A DNA stretch of 64,000 nt from Mimachlamys varia (taxonomy: Eukaryota; Mollusca; Bivalvia; Pectinida; Pectinidae), in the NCBI GenBank assembly GCA_947623455.1, contig OX392536.1, positions 38,011,465-38,075,464 on the forward strand, given 5' to 3'. The notes below the pieces were generated by a model that was not told the origin of the DNA, did not search any database, and saw only the letters and a program-made list of their open reading frames with translations. The position numbers were made by a program, and so were the translations under genes. Positions 12,401-27,400 of the stretch are shown here, piece by piece (within the stretch, counting starts at the first letter, position 1; every line of letters begins with the position of its first letter).

Positions 12401-15400
12401 TGTAACGAACCTGTGTAGTCTTGAAAACTTAGTATTCAAACTGTGACGTTTGGTTCATTTCTTATCCTATTTAGACAGGTTTTGGGGGTGAACACTAGTC
12501 TTGAATTCTATTGGTTGGTTTTTTATTTTCCAGGCAAATGAGATGGCCAATCTCACCGGTCACTCTGATCGTGTGGTCAGTGTAGCTGCAAACAATGATG
12601 GCCACCTGTGTACAGCATCCCTGGACAAAGCCGTCCGACTCTGGGAGCCACAGTTGTCAACAGAGACAGCCACTGATGTTCATAACGCCCCCGTGACATT
12701 TGTGGAGACATCACCAGACAAATCGCTCATTCTGACTGGTAGTAGGTCTGTATCACTGACACTTTACAATCTGTATCATTTAATGAAGGTTTCTGAAAAT
12801 ATTTCTATAATCAATTACATTACACATTGTTTGAAATTTTTTAATGAAGATGTTCCTTCTTTTCTTAATGTAGACAAATTAGCAAACAAAGCATTATATT
12901 AATAGAGAGAAACGGTTTGTTTTTCAGAGATGGGACAATGAAGATTTGGTATCAACCTGCCAAAGACGGCCAACCAATATGTGCCATGTCATTACAGGTA
13001 AGATCTATGGCCAGTCTTTACATTCACACTTATATCTTACAAAAGACATTTCTACTGTGTTGTCAGACAATAATATTCTCTCGGTGTTGTACAATAGTAT
13101 CATGGAGCATGCTGTAGTGTGTTGTGACTGTCGTGTATACAGATAATACCTAGTTGTATTGCACTGAAGTTTCAAATCTGTAAACATGCTTCAATGTTTA
13201 GGCTCACAAGAAATCTGTAAACATGCTTCAATATTTAGGCTCACAAGAAATCTGTAAATATGTTTCTATGTTTAGGTTCATAAGAAATCTGTAAACATGC
13301 TTCAATATTTAGGCTCACAAGAAATCTGTAAACATGCTTCAATGTTTAGGCTAACAAGAAATTCGTTAACATGTTTCAATGTTTAGGCTCACGAGAAATC
13401 TGTAAACATGCTTCAATGTTTAGGCTCACGAGAAATCTGTAAACATGTTTCTATATTTAGGCTCACAAGAAATTCATTAACATGTTTCAATGTTTAGGCT
13501 CACGAGAAATCTGTAAACAAGTTTCTATGTTTAGGCTCACAAGAAATTCATTAACATGTTTCAATGTTTAGGCTCACAAGAAATCTGTAAACGCTGCCTG
13601 CTTCTTGGCCCCCAATGTGTTTGTAACTGGAGGAGATGATGGCAAGATCATCATCTGGAACATCTACAGAAAGTCCCAATCTGGTCACAAGTAAGTGTAT
13701 TTATAAAATCACAGACATTTATAATGAGTCAAGCAGAACCAGTTGTCTCCCTTCCTCATACCACCCAGTCTAGTCATAGGTAAGTGTATGTACACAATCA
13801 CAGACATTTATAATGAGTCAAGCAGAACCAGTTGCCTCCCTTCCTCAAACCACCCAGTCTAGTCATAGGTAAGTGTATGTACACAATCACAGACATTTAT
13901 AATGAGTCAAGCAGAACCAGTTGTCTCCCTTCCTCATACCACCCTGTCTAGTCATAGGTAAGTGTATGTACACAATCACAGACATTTATTATGAGTCAAG
14001 TTCAATATGTAGTCTCCCTTCATCATGCCAATATTAAAAGTGAGTCAAGATGACCCTAGCATCTCTTTAAAAAAAAGGATTAATTAAATTTGGTAATTGA
14101 ATAATACAAGTGCAAATGTATGGATCAGAAATGTTTGTTGAGTCATTGACAGTTAAATTTATATTCTTTCTTTTAACAGTGTGCCTGTGTGCCATAAGAA
14201 GAAGGTGCTCAGTACTGTGTCCCCGGTTACTGCCCTAGCAACCTCCCTGGAGATGACCTCCAAATCTGGCTACATTTTCCTGTCAGGAGAATGGTGTGGG
14301 AAGCTGTCGGTCTGGAACTCCGAGCAGCAGACGGCACTTTCTGATAGGTACATAGACCTCTTTTGCATAACCAGTTCAAGTGGTTTGACAATTTTAATTT
14401 GAACATTTTTGGATAGAATCTGCAAATATTGTTCAGGCATTGCAAGGTTTGTTCCAGCAGTGTCGGGGAATTAATATGTACTTTTAAGTCACAAACCTGT
14501 CAATTCCAAGCAAATTTATTTTCTCAAGGATGTTAAGATTATAAGTAGACAGGTTCTGCTGTCTCTCCCTAGGGTTTATCAGAGGTTAATTAATAGCCCA
14601 CGCATTGAATAAATCAAGGGTCATAATGTATCAGCCATAGAAACAATATGGCAGTCACACAGGGAAAACATAGTGTGATGGGGAGGATGCCAACAAGGAT
14701 AGAATCAGTTGTACTTGCGGTGTGTAAGCATGTAGACAGTGAGAAAATTTGTACAAACTTTGTTTCAAGGGCAATAATAGCAGAACTGTACCACATGGTA
14801 TTGAGTATTACATGTCTTAATGGACAGTGTGTTGTACTAATTTAACAAACAAAAAATCATATGGCATGTTTAAATTTGATTTTGACTTTTTTACAGCTTT
14901 GCATTTGGCAAATCGGATTGGATACTTGGGATAAAGTTTATGTCGGAGAAAGCCACACCTACCTTCCATGTAGCTACAGCAAATGGCCACATCTGTAAGG
15001 GAACTGTAAACAAGGTGAGTTACTCACAGTCTGGTATTCCAGTTAAACAGCCAATGATTCCTCCTGAATTCCTAGTACTGTTGATCTTTTAACATTACAC
15101 AACTCACATACAAGTTGGTCTACTCTCTCTAAAACCACTGCTTATGTTTCAGCTTGGCCAGAAATTGAGCTGTGATACAAGCATTTGTATCCCACCGACC
15201 TCAAAAGTTCCCGCGCACAGACAGGTTAAGGTGAGGGTACTGGACGTGACGGCCCACTCCGGGGATAGCTACGCTGTCACCTCAACTGGGCAGATCTCCA
15301 TCATGACCAGACAGATCGAGAACCACACAGAAACAAAGGTAGATATCTCAGTTTTCCTCATAATCCCTAAAATTATTTGACTTTTTTTTTACAGTACGTT

Positions 15401-18400
15401 TATGTAAGTTCTGAATGATTTAAGTGATAGACATCTTATTATAACCTTGAATTATTTTTACTTTACAGATTCACAGTGCTGCTGTCACCTGTGTTGCAAC
15501 CTCAGATGATTTTGTATTTACTGGAGCACATGACTGTACCGTCAAAGTCTGGCGAAGAGAAAACAAGCTCAAACAAGTAAGTTTAGTCATTGCTTGGAGA
15601 ACAGTTTTAGGGACAGATATTACCTACATTTGGTATTAATTGTTCTTTGATGAAGTTATTTGAATTTTGAGTACACAACTTATATGTGCCTCTTGGGAGG
15701 CAGAGGGGAAGGCCCAAAGGGAAAATAAGGATAGTTAGGTAAAAAGGTTACTGAAGTATGTTTTGCAGATTTCTACCGAATCATTTAATGGATGGAATAA
15801 AAAGGATGCCTGGGCCAAGTGCACTCAACTTTATATTTGTGCAGAAATACTGTTTTTAGCACCTATATTGGCAATTTTTTTTCATAAAAAACTCCAGCAA
15901 CTTGTAAATTATGGAAATAGCCACATCTTCCTATTTGAGAGGGATCTCTTGATTTCAAACCTTTGTATTTAGCATTTTCGACCAGTGAATTTGCTAATCT
16001 TTTCTTATGTTCTAGATTAATGAATTCCTCTGAAAGACAACTCAAAATAAATCATTTAAAGAGTATTTGTCAGATAAGGGGTGTATACAAACAATTAATT
16101 TCAGTTTTGATTTTGAGCCTGTAGAATTTTTCCCAATGAAAATGTTTAGAATTTTGACAAATATGATACATGTTGACATTGTGGAGTGTTGTGATTAGAG
16201 GCCTATTTCATTGAAACTTCACTTGGATGATGAGTACGTTAATATGAAGTTGTGCACTGGCATTCTTATTTCAGATTTCTATATAGCTTTAAAGGGAATT
16301 ACAGCTCTTTATGTGAAATAACTTGTCAAGAAAACACCATCTCTTATAACTTACGAGCAGACTTCAAACTTTACTTAAATGATCAGTATATTATTTTCTT
16401 GTGCTCCAGCATTTAAATTTCAAATTTTAAGTGCTTTTAAGGGAATTTTGACCCTCTTTGCCAAATTAAAGAACCAAAATATATCATATGAGTTCCCATT
16501 TCTGTAAATAAACCCCAAGGTCAAGGTCACTAAATAATGTTTAAATTATAACCATCGTGAGGGGTACTAATTATGTCCCCCAAACGAAGTGGGGGGACAT
16601 ATTGTTTTTGCTCGGTTTCTTATTATTATTAATTAAGTCACCCCAACGAAGTTGGGTGACTTATTGTTATTGTTCCGTTTCTTTGTTTTTCTTATTATTA
16701 AGTCACCCCCAACGAAGTGGGGTGACTTATTGTTATTGTTCCGTTTCTTTGTTATTCTTATTAAGTCACCCCCAACGAAGTGGGGTGACTTATTGTTATT
16801 GTTCCGTTTCTTTGTTATTCTTATTATTATTATTATTATTATTATTCTTATTATTCCTACACTCATTCTTGTCCGGGGCATATCTCGTAAACGACTAATC
16901 ACGCTTCAATGAAACTTTGACGGATTATTGGTGGGTACGTGTAGATGTGCATAACACTTTTTTTTGGTCGATTGCGCATCCAAGATGGCTGCCACAGCCT
17001 CTTTTCCAAAAAAAAAACCGAATATTTGTGACGCTATAACTTTTTTTCTGTTAGGCCGATTACGATGAAACTTGTGTTCTATGATAATTGTATGATGGCC
17101 GTTAATTTAGCGAAGTCAAACCTCCATTATTTTTTCAAAATGGCTGCCAATGCCTGGTCTCTGATTGGTTGGATTTCAGATATCGTCCGATTATGCTCAA
17201 AATCGGTTTGAACGGGTAACAGGACACACCGAACACAATGGTACCTTCGGTTTTGGAATCGGACAAAATGGCTGCCATTTTATGGCTTCTGATTGGTCAA
17301 AATTTAGATATTGTCCGATTCCGCTCAAATTTGGTATGTATTATCATTATGACATTACAGAATCAACTATCATGTTTCACAAGGGTTTGCGGGGGATCGG
17401 CTTGCGGGGAGGGGTGACTTCCGCTATTGCTCGCAATTGCAATTCTATTATTCTTATTATTATTCCTACACTCATTTTTGTCCGGGAAATATCTCGTAAA
17501 CGACTTATCGCGCTCCAATGAAACTTTGAAGGATTATTGGTGGGTACGTGAAGTTGTGCAAGGTACTTTTTTTTGGTCGATTGCGCATCCAAGATGGCCA
17601 CCACAGCCTCTTTTTAAAAAAAAACAACGAATATTTGTGACGCTATAACTTTTTTACTGTTTGCCGGATGACGATAAAACTTGTGTCATATGATGATTGT
17701 ATGATGGCCGTTAATTTAGCGAAGTCAAACCTGCATTATTTCTTCAACATGGCCGCCAAGGCCCGGTCTCTGATTGGTTGGATTTCAGATATCGTCCGAT
17801 TTCGCTCAAAATTGGTATGAACGGGAAACAGTACACACCGAACACAACGGTAACTTCGAATTTTAAATCAGACAAAATGGCCGTCATTTTGTGGCCTCTG
17901 ATTGGTCAAAAGTTAGCTATTGTCCGATTTCGCTCAAATTTGGTATGTATTATCATTATGACATTACGGAATCAACACAAGGGTTTGCGGGGGATCGGCT
18001 TGCGGGGAGGGGTGACTTCCGCTATTGCTCGCAATTGCAATTCTAGTTCTTATTATTATTCTTATTAAGTCACCCCTAACGAAGTGGGGTGACTTATTGT
18101 TATTGTTCCGTTTCTTTGTTATTAAGTCACCCCCAACGAAGTGGGGTGACTTATTGTTATTGTTCCGTTTCTTTGTTATTAAGTCACCCCCAACGAAGTG
18201 GGGTGACTTATTGTTATTGTTCCGTTTCTTTGTTATTAAGTCACCCCTAACGAAGTGGGGTGACTTATTGTTATTGTTCCGTTTCTTTGTTATTCTTATT
18301 ATTATTATTATTCTTATTATTATTCCTACACTCATTTTTGTCCGGTATATATCTCGTAAACGACTTATCGCGCTCCAATGAAACTTTGAAGGATTATTGG

Positions 18401-21400
18401 TGGGTACGTGAAGTTGTGCAAGGTACTTTTTTTGGGTCGATTGCGCATCCAAGATGGCCACCACAGCCTCTTTTTAAAAAAAAACAACGAATATTTGTGA
18501 CGCTATAACTTATTTTCTGTTTGGCCGATTACGATTAAACTTGTGTTATATGATGATTGTATGATGGCCGTTAATTAAGCGAAGTCAAAACTGAATTATT
18601 ATATCAAAATGGCCGCCAATGCCCGGTCTCTGATTGGTTGGATTTCAGATATCGTCCGATTTTGCTCAAAATGGGTATGAACGGGTAACAGGACACACCG
18701 AACACAACGGTAACTTCGAATTTGAAATCGACAAAATGGCCGCCATTTTATTGCCTCGGTTTGGTCGACTTTTATATATCATTACATTCCGCATTAATTT
18801 GTCATTTTACACTACCATAACAATTTACATAATTGAAGATTTCATTTTGCCAAATATTTCTGCGAGGTCAAAGTCAATTTATTTCTTACAAAATGGCCGC
18901 CACCGCCTACTTTCTGATTGGTTGAAATTTAGATATCGTCCGATTTTGCTCAAATTTTGTATGAACGGGTAACAGGACACACCGAACACAACCGTATCTT
19001 CGGTTTTGAAATCAGACAAAATGGCTGCCATTTTATGGCCTCTGATTGGTTGAAATTTAGATATTTACCAATTTCCTTCAAATTTGGTTTCAATGTGAAA
19101 CAGGACATGGCGAACACAATCGTACCTTCGTTTTTGACTTTGGAGAAAATGGCCGCCATTTTGTGGCTTCTGATTGGTCAAAATTTAGATATTGTCCGAT
19201 TTCGCTGAAATTTGCTATGTATGTTCATTATGACATTACGGAATCAACTATCATGCTTTACAAGGGTTTGTGGGGGATCGGCTTGCGGGGAGGGGTGACT
19301 TCCGCTATTGCTCGCAATTGCAATTCTAGTTAAGTCACCCCCAACGAAGTGGGGTGACTTATTGTTATTGTTCCGTTTCTTTGTTATTCTTATTATTATT
19401 ATTAAGTCACCCCTAACGAAGTGGGGTGACTTATTGTTATTGTTCCGTTTCTTTGTTATTCTTATTATTCTTATTATTATTCCTACACTCATTTTTGTCC
19501 GCGGCGTTTCTCTAAAACGACTAATCACACTCCAATGAAACTTTGACGGATTATTGGTGGGGACGTGTAGTTGTGCAACGTACTTTTCTTTGGTCGATTG
19601 CACATCCAAGATGGCCGCTTCAGCCTCTTTTTAAAAAAAAACAACGAATATTTGTGACGCTATAACTTTTTTCGTGTTTGGCCGATTACGATTAAACTTG
19701 TGTTATATGATGATTGTATGATGGCCGTTAATCAAGCGAAGTCGAAATTTATTTTTCTTTTCAAAATGGCCGCCAATGCCCGGTCTCTGATTGGTTGGAT
19801 TTCAGATATCGTCCGATTTTGCTCAAAATTAGTATGAACGGGTAACAGGACACACCGAACACAACGGTAGCTTCGAATTTGAAATCGACAAAATGGTCGC
19901 CATTTTATGGCCTCGGTTTGGTCGATATTTACATATCGTTAAATCACGCATTAACTTGTCACTTTACACTACCATAAAAATTTACATAAATGAAGATTTC
20001 ATTGTGCCAAACATTTCTGTTAAGTCAAAGTCAAATTATTTCTTACAAAATGGCCGCCACCGCCTGCTTTCTGATTGGTTGAAATTTAGATATCGTCTGA
20101 TTTTGTTCAAATTCGGTATGAACGTGTAACAGGACATACCGAACACAACCGTAACTTCGGTTTTGAATTCAAACAAAATGGCCGTCATTTTATGGCCTCT
20201 CATTGGTCAAAATTTAGATCTTGTCTGATTTTCTTCAAATTCGGTTTTAATGTGTAACAGGACATGGCGAACACAATGTTACCTTGGTTTTTGACTTTGG
20301 AGAAAATGACCGCCATTTTCTGGGTTCTGATTGGTCAAAATTTAGATATTGTCCGATTTCGCTCAAATTTGCTATGTATGCTCATTATGGAATTACGGAA
20401 TCAACTATAATGTTTCGCAAGGGTTTGTGGGGGATCGGCTTGCGGGGAGGGGTGACTTCCGCTATTGCTCGCAATTGCAATTCTAGTTATTCTTATTATT
20501 ATTCCTACACTCATTTTTGTCCGGGATATATCTCGTAAACGACTTATCGCGCTCCAATGAAACTTTGAAGGATTATTGGTGGGTACGTGAAGTTGTGCAA
20601 GGTAGTTTTTTTGGGTTGATTGCGCATCCAAGATGGCCACCACAGCCTCTTTTTAAAAAAAACCAACGAATATTTGTCATGCTATAACTTTTTTTCTGTT
20701 TGCCCGATTACGATTAAACTTGTGTTATATGATGATTGTATGATGGCCGTTAATTAAGCGAAGTCAAAACTGAATTATTTTATCAAAATGGCCGCCAATG
20801 CCCGGTCTCTGATTGGTTGGATTTCAGATATCGTCCGATTTCGCTCAAAATTGGTATGAACGGGTAACAGGACACACCGAACACAACGGTAACTTCGAAT
20901 TTGAAATCGACAAAATGGCCGCCATTTTATGGCCTCGGTTTGGTCGACTTTTATATATCATTACATTCCGCATTCATTTGTCATTTTACACTACCATAAC
21001 AATTTACATAATTGAAGATTTCATTTTGCCAAATAATTCTGCGAGGTCAAAGTCAATTTATTTCTTACAAAATGGCCGCCACCGCCTACTTTCTGATTGG
21101 TTGCAATTTAGATATCGTCCGATTTTGCTCAAAATTGGTATGAACAGGTAACAGTACACACCGAACACAACGGTAACTTCGGTTTTGAAATCAAACAAAA
21201 TGGCCGCTATTTTATGGCTTCTGATTGGTCAAAATTAAGATATTGTCCGATTCCGTTCAAATTTGCTATGAATGCTCATTATGGCTTTACGGAATCAACT
21301 ATCATGTTTCACAAGGGTTTGTGGGGGATCGGCTTGCGGGGAGGGGTGACTTCCGCTATTGCTCGCAATTGCAATTCTAGTTCTTATTAAGTCACCCCCA

Positions 21401-24400
21401 ACGAAGTGGGGTGACTTATTGTTATTGTTCCGTTTCTTTGTTATTCTTATTATTCTTATTATTATTCCTACACTCATTTTTGTCCGCGGCGTTTCTCTAA
21501 AACGACTAATCACATTCCAATGAAACTTTGAAGGATTATTAGTGGGTACGTGTAGTTGTGCAACATACTTTTTTTTGGTCGAATGCGCATCCAAGATGGC
21601 CGCCACAGCCTCTTTTTTAAAAAAAACAACGAATATTTGTGACGCTTTAACTTTTTTCCCATTGGGCAGATTACGATAAAACTTGTGTTATATGATGATT
21701 GTATGATGGCCGTTAAATAAGCGAAGTCAAAACTGATTTTTTTTTTAAAAATGGCTGCCAATGCCCGGTCTCTGATTGGTTGGATTTCAGATATCGTCCG
21801 ATTTTGCTCAAAATTGGTATGAACGGGTAACAGGACACACCGAACACAACGGTAACTTCGAATTTGAAATCGACAAAATGGCCGCCATTTTATTGCCTCG
21901 GTTTGGTCGACTTTTATATATCATTACATTCCGCATTAATTTGTCATTTTACACTACCATAAGAATTTACATAATTGAAGATTTCATTTTGCCAAATATT
22001 TCTGCAAGGTCAAAGTCAATTTATTTCTTACAAAATGGCCGCCACCGCCTACTTTCTGATTGGTTGAAATTTAGATATCGTCCGATTTTGCTCAAATTTT
22101 GTATGAACGGGTAACAGGACACACCGAACACAATCGTATCTTCGGTTTTGAAATCAGACAAAATGGCTGTCATTTTATGGCCTCTGATTGGTTGAAATTT
22201 AGATATTTACCAATTTCCTTCAAATTTGGTTTCAATGTGAAACAGGACATGGCGAACACAATCGTACCATCGTTTTGGACTTTGGAGAAAATGGCCGCCA
22301 TTTTGTGGCTTCTGATTGGTCCAAATTTATATATTGTCCGATTTCGCTCAAATTTGCTATGTATGTTCATTATGACATTACGGAATCAACTATCATGCTT
22401 CACAAGGGTTTGTGGGGGATCGGCTTGCGGGGATGGGTGACTTCCGCTATTGCTCGCAATTGCAATTCTAGTTATTATTATTATTATTATTCTTATTATT
22501 CCTACACTCATTCTTGTCCGGGGCATATCTCGTAAACGACTAATCACGCTTCAATGAAACTTTGACGGATTATTGGTGGGTACGTGTAGATGTGCATAAC
22601 ACTTTTTTTTGGTCGATTGCGCATCCAAGATGGCCGCCACAGCCTCTTTTCCAAAAAAATTAAGGAATATTTGTGACGCTATAACTTTTTTTCTGTTTGG
22701 CTGATTGCGATTAAACTTGTGTTATATGATTATTGTATGATGGCCGTTAATTCAGCGAAGTCAAAACTCAATTATTTTTTCAAAATGGCTGCCAATGCCC
22801 GGTCTCTGATTGGTTGGATTTCAGATATCGTCCGATTTTGCTCAAAATTGGTATGAACGGGTAACAGGACACACCGAACACAACGGTAACTTCGAATTTG
22901 AAATCGACAAAATGGCCGCCATTTTATGGCCTCGGTTTGGTCGACATTTACATATCGTTAAATCACGCATTAACTTGTCACTTTACACAACCATAAAAAT
23001 TTACTTAAATGAAGATTTCATTGTGCCAAACATTTCTGTGAAGTCAAAGTCAAATTATTTCTTACAAAATGGCCGCCACCGCCTGCTTTCTGATTGGTTG
23101 AAATTTAGATATCGTCCGATTTTGCTCAAATTTGATATGAACCTGTAACACGACACACCGAACACATCCGTATTATTGGTTTTGACATCAGACAAAATGG
23201 CCGCCATTTCATGGCTTCTGATTGGTTGAAATTTAGATATTGTCTGATTTTCCTGAAATTCAGTAGGAACGGGAAACAGCACACACCGAACACAACCATA
23301 ACTTCTGTTTTGACATCAGACAAAATGGCCGCCATTTTATGCCTTCTGATTGGTCAAAATTCAGATATTGTCCGATTCCGCTCAAATTTGCTATGTATGC
23401 TCATTATGACATTACGGAATCAACTATCATGCTTCACAAGGGTCTGTGGGGGATCGGCTTGCAGGGAGGGGTGACTTCCGCTATTGCTCGCAATTGCAAT
23501 TCTAGTTCTTATTATTATTCCTACACTCATTTTTGTCCGGGATATATCTCGTAAACGACTTATCGCGCTCCAATGAAACTTTGAAGGATTATTGGTGGGT
23601 ACGTGAAGTTGTGCAAGGTACTTTTTTTTGGTCGATTGCGCATCCAAGATGGCCACCACAGCCTCTTTTTAAAAAAAAACAACGAATATTTGTGACGCTA
23701 TAACTTTTTTTCTGTTTGGCCGATTACGATTAAACTTGTGTTATATGATGATTGTATGATGGCCGTTAATTAAGCGAAGTCAAAACTGAATTATTTTATC
23801 AAAATGGCCGCCAATGCCCGGTCTCTGATTGGTTGGATTTCAGATATCGTCCGATTTTGCTCAAAATTGGTATGCACGGGTAACAGGACACACCGAACAC
23901 AACGGTAACTTCGAATTTGAAATCAGACAAAATGGCCGTCATTTCGTGGCCTCTGATTGGTCAAAATTTAGCTATTGTCCGATTTCGCTCAAATTTGGTA
24001 TGTATTATCATTATGACATTACGGAATCAACTATCATGTTTCACAAGGGTTTGCGGGGGATCGGCTTGCGGGGAGGGGTGACTTCCGCTATTGCTCGCAA
24101 TTGCAATTCTAGTTCTTATTATTATTATTATTATTCTTATTATTATTATTCCTACACTCATTCTTGTCTGCGGCATATCTCTAAAACGACTAATCACACT
24201 CCAATGAAACTTTGAAGGATAAGTGGTGGGTACGTGTAGTTGTGCATCGTACTTTTTTTTGGTCGATTGCGCATCCAAGATGGCCGCCACAGCCTCTTTT
24301 TGAAAAAAAACAATGAATCTTTGTGACGCTATAACTTTTTTCCTGTTTGGCCGATTACGATTAAACTTGTGTTATATGACAATTGTTTGATTGCCGTTAA

Positions 24401-27400
24401 TTTACTGAAGTCAAAATTAATATTTTTTTTCAAAATGGCCGCCAATGCCCGGTCTCTGATTGGTTGGATTTCAGATATTGTCCGATTATGCTCAAAATTG
24501 GTTTGAACGGGTAACAGGACACACCGAACGCAACAGTACCTTCGGTTTTGGAATCGGACAAAATGGCTGCCATTTTATGGCATCTGATTGGTCAAAATTT
24601 AGATATTGTCCGATTCCGCTCAAATTTGCTATGTATGGTCATTATGGCATTACGGTAAAACTATCATGTTTCACAAGGGATTGTGGGGGATCGGCTTGCG
24701 GGGAAGGGTGACTTCCGCTATTGCTCGCAATTGCAATTCTAGTTCTTATTATTATTATTCTTACACTCATTTTTGTCCGCGGCATATCTCTAAAACGACT
24801 AATCACACTCCAATGAAACTTCGAAGGATTATTGGTGTGTACGTGAAGGTGTGCAACTAATGATTTTTTGGTCGATTCCGCATCCAAGATGGCCGCCACA
24901 GCCTCGTTTAAAAAAAAAACAACGAATATTTGTGACGCTGTAACTTTTTCCCTGTTTGGCTGATTGCGATTAAACTTGTGTTATATGATGATTTTATGAT
25001 GGCCGTTAATGTAGCGAAGTCAAACCTGAATTATTTTTTCCAAATGGCCGCCAATGCCTGTTCTCTGATTGGTTGGATTTCAGATATTGTCCGATTTTGC
25101 TCAAAATTGGTATGAACGCGTAACAGGACACACCGAACACAATGGTAACTTTGAATTTGAAATCGACAAAATGGCCGCCATTTTATTGCCTCGGTTTGGT
25201 CGACTTTTATATATCGTTACATTCCGCATTAATTTGTCATTTTACACCACCATAACAATTTACATAATTTAAGATTTCAATGTGCCAAATATTTCTGTGA
25301 AGTCAAAGTCAAATTATTTCTTACAAAATGGCCGCCACCGCCTGCTTTCTGATTGGTTGAAATTTAGATATCGTCCGATTTTGCTCAAATTTAGTATGAA
25401 CCTGTAACACGACATACCAAACACATCCGTAACATTGGTTTTGAAATCAGACAAAATGGCCGCCATTTTATGGCCTCTGATTGGTTGAAATTTAGATATT
25501 GACTGATTTTGTTCAAATTCGGTATGAACGTGTAACAGGACACACCGAACACAACTGTTGCTTCGGTTTTTAATTTAAACAAAATGGCCGTCATTTTATG
25601 GCCTCTGATTGGTCGAAATTTAGATCTTGTCTGATTTTCTTGAAATTTGGTTTTAATGTGTAACAGGACATGGCGAAAACAATGATACCTTCGTTTTTGA
25701 CTTTGGATAAAATGGCCGCCATTTTGTGGCTTCTGATTGGTGAAAATTTAGATATTGTCCGATTTCGCTCAAATTTCCTATGTATGCTCATTATGGCATT
25801 ACGGAATCAATTATAATGTTTCACAAGGGTTTGTGGGGGATCGGCTTGCGGGGAGGGGTGACTTCCGCTATTGCTCGCAATTGCAATTCTAGTTATTCCT
25901 ACACTCATTTTTGTCCGGGACTATTCTCTAAAACGACTAATCGCACTCCAATGAAACTTCGAAGGATTATTGGTGGGTACGTGAAGTTGTGCAACTAACT
26001 TTTTTTTGGTCGATTGCGCATCCAAGATGGCTGCCACAGCCTCATTTACAAAAAAAACAACGAATATTTGTGACGCTATAACTTTTTTTCTGTTTGCTTG
26101 ATTACGATTAAACTTGTGTTATATGATGATTGTATGATGGCCGTTAATTAAGCCAAGTCAAAACTTATTTTTTTCTTCAAAATGGCCGCCAATGCCCGGT
26201 CTCTGATTGGTTGGATTTCAGATATCGTCCGATTTTGCTCAAAATTGGTATGAACAGGTAACAGGACACACCGAACACAACGGGAACTTCGAACTTGAAA
26301 TCGACAAAATGGCCGCCATTTTATGGCCTCGGTTTGGTCGACATTTACATATCGTTACATCACGCATTAATTTGTCACTTTACACTACCATAAAAATTTA
26401 CATAAATGAAGATTTCATTGTGCCAAACATTTCTGTGAAGTCAAAGTCAATTTATTTCTTACAAAATGGCCGCCACCGCCTACTTTCTGATTGGTTGAAA
26501 TTTAGATATCGTATGATTTCGCTCAAATTTTGTGTGAACGTGTAACAGCACACACCGAACACAACCGTAACATCGGTTTTGACATCAGACAAAATGGCCG
26601 CCATTTTATGGCTTCTGATTGGTTGAAATTTAGATATTGTCTGATTTTGCTGAAATTCAGTAGGAACGGGCAACAGCACACACCGAACACAACCGTACCT
26701 TCTGTTTTGACATCAGACAAAATGGCCGCCATTTTGTGCCTTCTGATTGGTCAAAATTCAGATATTATCCGATTTCGCTCAAAATTTGTATGAACTGGTA
26801 ACAGTACACACCGAACACAACGGTACCTTCAGTTTTGGAATCGGACAACATGGTCGCCATTTTGTGGCTTCTGATTGGTCAAAATTTAGATATTGTCCGA
26901 TTTCGCTCAAATTCACTATGTATGCTCATTATGGCATTGCGGAATGAACTATAATGTTTCATAAGGTTTTGTGGGGGATCGTCTTGCGGGGAGGGGTGAC
27001 TTCCGCTATTGCTCGCAATTGCAATTCTAGTTATTCTTATTATTCCTACACTCATTCTTGTCCGGGACTATTCTCTAAAACGACTTATCACACTCCAATG
27101 AAACTTCGAAGGATTATTGATGGGTACGTGTAGATGTGCAGTTAACTTTTTTTTTGTCGATTGCGCATCCAAGATGGCCGCCACAGCCTCGTTTACAAAA
27201 AAAACAACGAATATTTGGGACGCTATAACTTTTTCCCTGTTTGGCTGATTACGATGAAACTTGTGTTATATGATAATTGTATGATGGCCGTTAATTTAGC
27301 GAAGTCAAACTTTAATTATTTTTTCAAAATGGCCGCCAATGCCTGGTCTCTGATTGGTTGGAATTCAGATATCGTCCGATTACGCTCAAAATTGGTATGA

